From: Microbacterium enclense
Lineage (GTDB): Bacteria; Actinomycetota; Actinomycetes; Actinomycetales; Microbacteriaceae
Assembly: GCA_038182865.1 (NCBI GenBank)
Contig: CP116226.1
Span: forward strand, 3,410,001-3,474,000
Length of the DNA: 64,000 bases
Direction: 5' to 3'
This document shows, one piece after another, positions 24,758 to 31,397 of the stretch. The translations under genes and the position numbers were made by a program. Each line of letters opens with the position of its first letter. Position 1 is the stretch's first letter. The notes beneath the pieces were generated by a model. That model was not told the DNA's origin. It ran no database searches and saw nothing but the letters and a program-made list of their open reading frames with translations.

Positions 24758-25342
24758 ATGCCCGAACCCCTTATGGCAACGAGCGTCTTCGACAGGCTGC
24801 TGAAGGACCGCATCATCTGGCTCGGTTCGGAGGTGCGCGACGAGAACGCGAACGAGATCTGCGCGAAGATCCTCCTGCTCGCCGCAGAAGACCCGCAGAA
24901 GGACATCTACCTCTACATCAACTCGCCCGGCGGCTCGATCACGGCCGGCATGGCGATCTACGACACGATGCAGTTCGTGCCGAACGACATCGTCACCGTC
25001 GGTATCGGCATGGCGGCGTCGATGGGCCAGCTGCTGTTGACCAGTGGCACCAAGGGCAAGCGCTACATCACGCCCAACGCGCGCGTGCTGCTGCACCAGC
25101 CGCACGGCGGGTTCGGCGGAACGTCGAGCGACATCCAGACGCAGGCGCAGCTCATCCTCGACATGAAGCGCCGTCTGGCCGAGATCACCGCCGCGCAGAC
25201 CGGCAAGACCGTCGAGCAGATCAACGAGGACGGTGACCGCGACCGCTGGTTCACGGCCCAGCAGGCGTTGGAGTACGGCTTCGTCGACCACATGCGTGAG
25301 CACGCCACCGACGTCACCGGCGGCGGCGGAACCGCGGCCTGA
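24758..25342 (+). CDS. clpP1: ATP-dependent Clp protease proteolytic subunit 1
   Basis: 194-residue ClpP serine peptidase with catalytic Ser88 (GIGMAASMG) and His113 (LLHQPHGG), and the Asp in the later NEDGDRD region. Actinobacteria make a mixed ClpP1P2 barrel, and the second subunit follows 23 bp downstream. ATG 24758 with AGAGGAG upstream was chosen over an earlier in-frame start; the first residues are a short propeptide. It degrades substrates unfolded by ClpX (encoded at 26308) or ClpC. Confidence 0.97.
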   Translation: MPEPLMATSVFDRLLKDRIIWLGSEVRDENANEICAKILLLAAEDPQKDIYLYINSPGGSITAGMAIYDTMQFVPNDIVTVGIGMAASMGQLLLTSGTKGKRYITPNARVLLHQPHGGFGGTSSDIQTQAQLILDMKRRLAEITAAQTGKTVEQINEDGDRDRWFTAQQALEYGFVDHMREHATDVTGGGGTAA

Positions 25343-25365
25343 GTCGAGAGGAAAAGGACACCGAT

Positions 25366-26028
25366 ATGAACATCCCCACCTTCGGCGGCGCCGCGTCGCA
25401 CATGCCCTCGAGCCGCTACGTTCTTCCTCAGTTCGAGGAGCGCACGGCCTACGGCTACAAGCGCCAAGACCCGTACAACAAGCTGTTCGAAGACCGCGTG
25501 ATCTTCCTCGGCGTGCAGGTCGACGACGCCTCGGCCGACGACGTCATGGCCCAGCTGCTCGTGCTCGAGTCGCAGGACCCCGACCGCGACATCATCATGT
25601 ACATCAACTCGCCCGGCGGCTCGTTCACGGCCATGACGGCGATCTACGACACGATGCAGTACGTCTCGCCGCAGATCCAGACGGTCGTGCTCGGGCAGGC
25701 CGCCTCGGCGGCATCCGTCCTGCTCGCCGCCGGCGCCCCCGGCAAGCGTCTCGCGCTTCCGAACGCCCGCATCCTGATCCACCAGCCCGCGATGGGTGAG
25801 GCCGGTCACGGGCAGGCGTCCGACATCGAGATCCAGGCAGCCGAGATCCTGCGCATGCGCACCTGGCTCGAAGAGACCATGGCGCGTCACACCGGCCAGG
25901 ACGCGGCGAAGGTCAATAAGGACATCGATCGCGACAAGATCCTCTCGGCCCAGGAAGCCCTGGAGTACGGCATCGTCGACCAGGTCCTCACCACGCGAAA
26001 GCGCACCCCGGCGGCTCTCACCGCTTGA
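25366..26028 (+). CDS. clpP2: ATP-dependent Clp protease proteolytic subunit 2
   Basis: 220-residue second ClpP. Catalytic Ser114 is in VVLGQAASAASV and His139 in RILIHQPAMG, with the Asp in NKDIDRD. The ~25-residue N-terminal extension is typical of ClpP2, which is processed and carries the ATPase-docking face. It is cotranscribed with clpP1 and ended by a strong hairpin terminator, so clpX has its own promoter in the following 220 bp. Confidence 0.97.
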   Translation: MNIPTFGGAASHMPSSRYVLPQFEERTAYGYKRQDPYNKLFEDRVIFLGVQVDDASADDVMAQLLVLESQDPDRDIIMYINSPGGSFTAMTAIYDTMQYVSPQIQTVVLGQAASAASVLLAAGAPGKRLALPNARILIHQPAMGEAGHGQASDIEIQAAEILRMRTWLEETMARHTGQDAAKVNKDIDRDKILSAQEALEYGIVDQVLTTRKRTPAALTA

Positions 26029-26044
26029 GGCGCCGCACGGCACG

Positions 26045-26084
26045 ACGCCCCGCAGACCCGTTTCGGTCTGCGGGGCGTCTTCTT
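26045..26084 (+). terminator. Terminator of clpP1-clpP2
   Basis: ACGCCCCGCAGACC (26045-26058) pairs perfectly with GGTCTGCGGGGCGT (26065-26078) around a CGTTTC loop, followed by CTTCTT. It starts 17 bp after the clpP2 stop codon. Confidence 0.9.
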
Positions 26085-26307
26085 GTGCGCCGAGCGCTCC
26101 GTGCGGCACCGCAGGTGCCCCGCGGACGGCCGTTCGCGGGACGACTCCGGCCGCCGTACGTCGGCGTCGCGGACGGAGAGCGCGCGGGACTTCGCTCTGG
26201 GCGATCAGGATCCCGCTCGCGCGCGCAAATGCCCTCGGTTCGCACGGGCACGGGTTAGGCTCGGTGGCACACAGGCGTGTGGGCGCCGGGTGACGAGGAG
26301 GAACAGC

Positions 26308-27576
26308 ATGGCACGCATCGGGGAAAGCGCCGATCTGTTCAAATGCTCCTTCTGCGGCAAGAGCCAGAAGCAGGTGCAACAGCTGATCGCCGGTCCCGGC
26401 GTGTACATCTGCGATGAATGCGTCGAGCTCTGCAACGAGATCATCGAAGAGCGCATGGCCGAGTCGTCGGCGGGCGAGGTCGCGGAGTTCGACCTCCCGA
26501 AGCCGCGCGAGATCTTCTCCTTCCTGGAGGAGTACGTGGTCGGCCAGGAGCCGGCCAAGCGTGCCCTCGCCGTCGCCGTCTACAACCACTACAAGCGGGT
26601 GCGTTCGCACGGCACGCTGCAGACCGCCGAGGCGCGCGCGGAAGAGATCGACATCGCCAAGAGCAACATCCTGTTGCTCGGCCCCACGGGCTGCGGCAAG
26701 ACCTACCTCGCGCAGACGCTCGCGAAGCGACTGAACGTGCCCTTCGCGGTGGCGGATGCCACGGCCCTCACCGAGGCGGGGTACGTCGGTGAAGACGTCG
26801 AGAACATCCTCCTGAAGCTTCTGCAGGCGGCCGATTTCGACGTCAAGCGCGCCGAGACAGGGATCATCTACATCGACGAGGTCGACAAGATTGCCCGCAA
26901 GGCCGAGAACCCCTCCATCACCCGCGACGTGTCGGGGGAGGGCGTGCAGCAGGCGCTTCTGAAGATCCTCGAGGGGACGGTCGCCTCCGTCCCGCCGCAG
27001 GGCGGGCGCAAGCACCCGCACCAGGAGTTCATCCAGATCGACACGACGAACGTCCTGTTCATCGTGGCCGGTGCCTTCGCCGGCCTGGAGGAGATCATCT
27101 CCGCGCGCGTGGGCAAGCACGGCGTCGGATTCGGGGCTCCGCTGCACCGCAAGGAAGATGCGCCCGACCTGTTCAGCGAGGCGCTTCCCGAAGATCTGCA
27201 CAAGTTCGGCCTGATCCCGGAGTTCATCGGTCGTCTGCCGGTCGTGGCGTCCGTCTCGCCCCTCGATCAGGATGCGCTGATGGAGATCTTGACGGCGCCT
27301 CGCAACGCCCTCGTCAAGCAGTACCAGCGCATGTTCGAGCTCGACGGCGTGCAGCTGGAGTTCGACGAAGACGCCCTCCGAGCGATCGCCGACCTCGCCG
27401 TGGCGCGCAAGACCGGCGCCCGCGGCCTCCGGGCGATCCTCGAAGACGTGCTCGGCCCGATCATGTTCGACGTGCCCTCGGCCGACGACATCGCCAAGGT
27501 CGTGATCACGCGCGCGGCGGTCGAAGACGGCGCGCAGCCGACGATCGTCCTGGCGCAGAAGCGCCGCAGCGCCTGA
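26308..27576 (+). CDS. clpX: ClpX, ATPase subunit of Clp protease
   Basis: 422-residue AAA+ unfoldase. The N-terminal zinc-binding domain has CSFC (13-16) and CDEC (35-38). Walker A GPTGCGKT is at 125-132 and Walker B IIYIDEVDKI about 60 residues later. A pore loop is visible in EAGYVGEDVE, and Arg-finger/sensor regions follow. It feeds unfolded substrates to ClpP1P2. GAGGAGG lies 4-10 nt before ATG 26308. The 220-bp upstream stretch has no gene and probably holds the promoter. Confidence 0.97.
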   Translation: MARIGESADLFKCSFCGKSQKQVQQLIAGPGVYICDECVELCNEIIEERMAESSAGEVAEFDLPKPREIFSFLEEYVVGQEPAKRALAVAVYNHYKRVRSHGTLQTAEARAEEIDIAKSNILLLGPTGCGKTYLAQTLAKRLNVPFAVADATALTEAGYVGEDVENILLKLLQAADFDVKRAETGIIYIDEVDKIARKAENPSITRDVSGEGVQQALLKILEGTVASVPPQGGRKHPHQEFIQIDTTNVLFIVAGAFAGLEEIISARVGKHGVGFGAPLHRKEDAPDLFSEALPEDLHKFGLIPEFIGRLPVVASVSPLDQDALMEILTAPRNALVKQYQRMFELDGVQLEFDEDALRAIADLAVARKTGARGLRAILEDVLGPIMFDVPSADDIAKVVITRAAVEDGAQPTIVLAQKRRSA

Positions 27577-27581
27577 GCCCC

Positions 27582-28139
27582 GTGCCCGGGTGGCGGGGAC
27601 GAGGAGCGGAACTCCGCGTCCGTCCCTTCTCGGTCGGCGGCCTCGCGCGTGGCGCTCGTCTGATCGTGCGCGAGACGCCGGACGTCGCTCTGGCGCACGT
27701 GGTGAATGCCCTGCGGGAGGAGCGTTTCGATCTCGGCGACGATCGCATCGCCCGTGCGCTCCGGCAGCGCGGGTCGGAGTGGGTGGCGCAGGACGTCCGA
27801 ATCGGGCACCCCGATCCGGCGTGGAACACCGGATTCGTGGATGCCATGCTCTCGGACACCGTTCTGACAGTCGTCCCCGGTCTCTGGCGCCGCGCCACAC
27901 CGACCGTCGTCGTCGCGAGCGCACGAGCGCACGAGGACGGTGCAGAGGTCGTCGTCTTCTCGCACCCGACCGTTCGCGGATGGACATCATCCAACGATGC
28001 CGCTCCGCTGCTCACCGCAGCTCTCGACCGGGTGGACGCCACCGGCCGCGTCGTATCGCGGACCAAGATGCACGGCATCCCGAACGATGGGGCGCCGGCG
28101 TCTCAGGCCTTCGTGCGCGAGGTCCTCGGCTGGCGGTAG
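27582..28139 (+). CDS. Conserved-type hypothetical protein
   Basis: 185-residue protein starting with GTG 5 bp after the clpX stop. I do not recognise a family. It is soluble, Arg/Val/Ala-rich and without signal peptide. A repeating pattern of short strands and helices includes the segment VVVFSHPTVRGWTSSNDAAP. Its translation has normal amino-acid composition, unlike the shadow frames. No clear ribosome site supports the start, so coupling to clpX or a later start is possible. It converges on the M3 peptidase gene with 12 bp between stops. Confidence 0.6.
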   Translation: MPGWRGRGAELRVRPFSVGGLARGARLIVRETPDVALAHVVNALREERFDLGDDRIARALRQRGSEWVAQDVRIGHPDPAWNTGFVDAMLSDTVLTVVPGLWRRATPTVVVASARAHEDGAEVVVFSHPTVRGWTSSNDAAPLLTAALDRVDATGRVVSRTKMHGIPNDGAPASQAFVREVLGWR

Positions 28140-28151
28140 GGAGCCCCCGGG

Positions 28152-30203
28152 TCAGCCCGACAGTCCTCGACGCTCGAGCAGCGGCTGGATCTCGGCATCC
28201 CGGCCGCGGAAATCGCGGTACGCGGCGAGCGGGTCGGCCGATCCGCCGACGCCGAGGAGACGCTGCCGGAAACGGTCGCCGTTGGCGCGCGTGAGTCCGC
28301 CGTTCTCGCGGAACCACTCGACCGTGTCGGCGTCGAGCACCTCGCTCCAGATGTAGGAGTAGTAGCCCGCGCTGTAGCCCCCCGAGAAGACGTGCGCGAA
28401 GTACGTGGACGAGTAGCGGGTGGGCACGGCGGGGTTGTCGAGCCCGATGTCGGCGAGGGCCGCGCCTTCGAAGGCTGCGACGTCGATGTCGACGGAGGAG
28501 TCGTCGATCGAGAGACCGTGCCACGCCTGATCGATCCACGAGGCCGCGAGGTACTCGCTCGTCGCGAAGCCCTGGTTGAACGCCTCCGAGGCGTGCAGAC
28601 GCTCGACGACATCGGCGGGAAGGGGTTCGTCGGTGTCGATGTGACGGGCGTAGTTCGTCAGGATCTCGGGCCAGAGGATCCACATCTCGTTCACCTGGCT
28701 CGGGAACTCGACGAAGTCGCGGTGCACCGCGGTGCCGGCGAAGTGAGGGTACGTCACGGTCGCGAACAGCCCGTGCAGGGCGTGGCCGAACTCGTGGAAG
28801 AGAGTGGTGACCTCGTCGAGCGTGAGCAACGTCGGGGTGCCCGGGGCAGGTTTGTTGACGTTCAGGTTGTTCATGACGACGGGCGACGTGCCGCGCAGGC
28901 GCGACTGCGTGACGATCGAGTTCATCCAGGCACCTCCGCGCTTCGTGTCGCGCGTGTACAGGTCGAGGAGGAAGAGGCCGAGCTCAGTGCCATCGGCATT
29001 GTGCACTTCGAAAACGCGCACATCGGGGTGATATCCCTGGAGATCATGCCGCTCGGTGATGCGAACGCCGTAGAGCTGCTCCGCGGCGAAGAACACCCCA
29101 TCCCGCAGGACGCGCTCGGCTTCAAACCAGGGGCGCAGCGCCGCGCGATCCAGGTCGTACTCGGCCGCGCGGACCTTCTCGGTGTAGAACGCCCAGTCGT
29201 GGGCCTCGATACGGATGCCGTCGGCCTCGGCGATGCGCTGCAGTGCCGTCTCCTCGGCGCGGGCGTTGGCGGCGGCAGGGACGGCGAGTCGGCGGAGGAG
29301 GTCGTGCACGGCCTGCGGCGATCCGGCTGTCTGATCCGCGAGGATCGCTGCGGCGTGAGAGGGATAGCCCAGCAGGGCGGCGCGCTCGGCTCGCAGCCGG
29401 ACGATCTCGCGCAGGACGGTGCGATTGTCGTGGTCGTTGCCGCGCGCCGCCCGCGCTCGTGACGCCGCGAGGAGACGACGACGGCTCTCGCGGTTCGTCA
29501 ATGACGCGAGGTACGGGTGGCCCGTATACAACGTCAGTGTCACGACGTAGCGGCCGTCGAGACCGCGAACGGTGGCCGCCTGCGCTGCGGCCGAGAGCTC
29601 ACCCTCGCTGAGACCGTCGAGTTCGGCGGCATCGTCGAAGACGACGGCGAGGTCGTTCGTGTCGGCGAGGAGGTTCTTCTCGAACGTCGTCGTGAGAACG
29701 GACAAGCGCTGGTTCAGATCGGTCAGGCGGGCCTTCTGGCCGTCGTCGAGTCCCGCGCCGGCCAGCGACATCTCGCGGTGGTGGCGTTCGACGAGGTAAC
29801 GGCTCTCGGCATCCAGGTCGAGGTGATCGAGGTGTGCGTGCACCTCGGCGATGCGGGCGAAGAGAGCCGCGTCGAGCTGGATGGCATCGCGATGGGCGGC
29901 CATCAGCGGGGCGAGCTCCTCCTCGATCGCCTGGATGTCCGCGGTGCCGTCGGCGGAGGTGACGGTGTAGAAGGTGCGAGCCACGCGGTCGAGCAGGACA
30001 CCGCTGCGCTCGAGAGCGACCAGGGTGTTCTCGAAGGTGGGGGCAGCGGTCTGCTCCGTGATGGCAGCGACCTCGGCGCGCTGGGCGGCGAACGCTTCGC
30101 GGAAGGCGGGGAGGTAATGCTCGGCGCGGATGCTGCCGTACGGGGGCAGGTCGTAGGGGAGAGCGGGCGGTGAGAGGAGGGGATTGGTCACGGCAGCCGT
30201 CAT
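28152..30203 (-). CDS. M3-family metallo-oligopeptidase (Dcp/OpdA type)
   Basis: 683-residue zinc peptidase of the thimet oligopeptidase family, resembling E. coli peptidyl-dipeptidase Dcp. The N-terminal helical domain begins NPLLSPPALPYDLPPYGSI. The zinc site is TLFHEFGHALHG with the third ligand Glu in DFVEFPSQVNEMW. The C-terminal region IWSEVLDADTVEWF is typical. It cleaves short peptides in the cytoplasm, complementing PepN. The gene starts 33 bp from the first of two palindromes that lie between it and the ArsR-type regulator, so it may be controlled by that regulator. Confidence 0.94.
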   Translation of the reverse strand: MTAAVTNPLLSPPALPYDLPPYGSIRAEHYLPAFREAFAAQRAEVAAITEQTAAPTFENTLVALERSGVLLDRVARTFYTVTSADGTADIQAIEEELAPLMAAHRDAIQLDAALFARIAEVHAHLDHLDLDAESRYLVERHHREMSLAGAGLDDGQKARLTDLNQRLSVLTTTFEKNLLADTNDLAVVFDDAAELDGLSEGELSAAAQAATVRGLDGRYVVTLTLYTGHPYLASLTNRESRRRLLAASRARAARGNDHDNRTVLREIVRLRAERAALLGYPSHAAAILADQTAGSPQAVHDLLRRLAVPAAANARAEETALQRIAEADGIRIEAHDWAFYTEKVRAAEYDLDRAALRPWFEAERVLRDGVFFAAEQLYGVRITERHDLQGYHPDVRVFEVHNADGTELGLFLLDLYTRDTKRGGAWMNSIVTQSRLRGTSPVVMNNLNVNKPAPGTPTLLTLDEVTTLFHEFGHALHGLFATVTYPHFAGTAVHRDFVEFPSQVNEMWILWPEILTNYARHIDTDEPLPADVVERLHASEAFNQGFATSEYLAASWIDQAWHGLSIDDSSVDIDVAAFEGAALADIGLDNPAVPTRYSSTYFAHVFSGGYSAGYYSYIWSEVLDADTVEWFRENGGLTRANGDRFRQRLLGVGGSADPLAAYRDFRGRDAEIQPLLERRGLSG

Positions 30204-30235
30204 CAGACCAGCCTAATCATGCACCGTCGACTCGT

Positions 30236-30282
30236 ATGCAAAGGATCGTTTGCATAACTGCGCTTGCAAAGATATCTTTGCA
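30236..30282. promoter_or_regulatory. Twin palindromic operators between the M3 peptidase and ArsR-type genes
   Basis: Site 1 (30236-30255) is ATGCAAA and TTTGCAT around a 6-nt centre. Site 2 (30265-30282), TGCAAAGATATCTTTGCA, is a perfect 18-bp palindrome. Their half-sites share TGCAAA and their centres are 28 bp apart. Site 2 ends 2 bp before the regulator's GTG start, so binding there would block its own expression. Site 1 is placed to affect the divergent peptidase. Autorepression is inferred; the dyads are seen directly. Confidence 0.75.
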
Positions 30283-30284
30283 TT

Positions 30285-30875
30285 GTGAACGATTCCCGAC
30301 CTGAAGGACGCGTCCTCGACGCCGGGGCGCTGCGCGCCCTCGCTCACCCGCTGCGTGTGCGCCTCTACGACCTGCTCAGTCAGTACGGCGCGCAGACCGC
30401 GAGCGGCCTGGCCGCCCTGACCGGCGAGTCCACCGGGGCGACGAGCTACCACCTGCGGGCTCTCGCACGGCACGACCTGATCCGAGAGGTCGCGGGACGC
30501 GGCACGGCACGCGAGCGCTGGTGGGAGCGCCCCGCCGGATCGGTGACCCTGGTGAATCCCGAGATGGCCTCGACGCCGGCGGGCCGCGCGGTCATGGAAG
30601 CCGTGCATTCCGAGACGCTGACACTCCGCCAGCAGCAGCTCATGACCTTCGTCACACACGGATGGGACGAAGACGAACAGTGGCTGGACAAGAGTCTCAT
30701 CTCCACCGCCAGCGCACGACTGACGGTGGAGCAGATGGCAGAGCTGGCGGATCGACTCCAGGCCGTCATCGCCGAGACGGTCGAACGCCACCGCGATCAG
30801 ACCGGCGACGGATTGCGCGTCGTCACCATGCGCGCCGACGTCTTCCCCCTCCCCGCAGAAGGATCACCCTCATGA
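30285..30875 (+). CDS. ArsR-type winged-helix transcriptional regulator
   Basis: 196-residue regulator. The N-terminal winged helix spans about residues 15-85: ALAHPLRVRLYDLLSQYGAQ, then the recognition helix TGATSYHLRALARHDLI and the wing REVAGRGTARERWWERPAG. The C-terminal ~100 residues are helical (QMAELADRLQAVIAETVERH) and likely dimerise. There is no metal-binding Cys cluster, so it is not an arsenic sensor. GTG 30285 was chosen; a TTG further upstream lies inside the operator. No Shine-Dalgarno is visible, so the mRNA may be leaderless. A tiny gene is coupled downstream. Confidence 0.88.
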   Translation: MNDSRPEGRVLDAGALRALAHPLRVRLYDLLSQYGAQTASGLAALTGESTGATSYHLRALARHDLIREVAGRGTARERWWERPAGSVTLVNPEMASTPAGRAVMEAVHSETLTLRQQQLMTFVTHGWDEDEQWLDKSLISTASARLTVEQMAELADRLQAVIAETVERHRDQTGDGLRVVTMRADVFPLPAEGSPS

Positions 30876-31093
30876 CCGCCGTCACGACCTCGATGCCCGC
30901 CTCGTCGGTCACGCTCACTCCGACCGCGATCGAACGGGCGCTCCTCGCCCTCTCCCGGGCTCTTGCGCGCGCCGCGGAATCACGCATGCAAGCGCGCGCG
31001 GATCGCGGCTCGCGAGATCACGCCCGGCGCACGGCCCGCGACCGCGGCCGCTCTCCCATGGCCGAGGCGGAGTTCACGCTGCGCGTGCGATGA
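30872..31093 (+). CDS. Small hypothetical protein coupled to the ArsR-type regulator
   Basis: 73-residue reading frame whose ATG overlaps the regulator stop (ATGA). The N-terminal half has an amphipathic helix (IERALLALSRALARAAESRM) and the C-terminal half is Arg-rich (HARRTARDRGRSPMAEA). Composition suggests nucleic-acid or membrane-surface contact, but no family is recognised. It could be a genuine small protein or an over-called frame; the precise overlap is the main support. Confidence 0.5.
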   Translation: MTAVTTSMPASSVTLTPTAIERALLALSRALARAAESRMQARADRGSRDHARRTARDRGRSPMAEAEFTLRVR

Positions 31094-31148
31094 CGTCGGC
31101 GGGTCATCGGCCCTGCCTCGCCACCGTCACCATGGCACGGACTCCGGT

Positions 31149-31397
31149 TCAGGCGAACTCGTCGTCCTCGTCGTAGCGCACGACGACCTCACCCGAGGCG
31201 TCCTGCGTGACGACGACCCCGGTATCGAGCTCGGCGACCGGGCGTCCCTCCAGGAACGTGAGCGTCCACCGCGGGGCGGGCGCGCTCAGGCCATCGGGCG
31301 TGAGCGCGGCCTCGACCGCAGCGATCTGAGCGTGCAGCGCCTCGGGGACGGCCTTCGGCGGCTGCTCACGGGCGGTCCAACGGGTTCCGAGCTGCAT
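31149..31397 (-). CDS. Small hypothetical protein downstream of valS
   Basis: 82-residue acidic protein whose ATG overlaps the valS stop by one base (TGATG), so it is translationally coupled to valyl-tRNA synthetase. It has an N-terminal helix (EALHAQIAAVEAAL), a beta-rich middle (WTLTFLEGRPVAELDTGVVV) and the acidic end VVRYDEDDEFA. No family is recognised. Similar small frames follow valS in related actinomycetes to my knowledge, but the role is unknown. Confidence 0.65.
   Translation of the reverse strand: MQLGTRWTAREQPPKAVPEALHAQIAAVEAALTPDGLSAPAPRWTLTFLEGRPVAELDTGVVVTQDASGEVVVRYDEDDEFA

Noticed and set aside
25063..27990. 975-codon minus-strand frame opposite clpP2-clpX
   Set aside because: Covers two certain genes and a strong terminator; no motif found.
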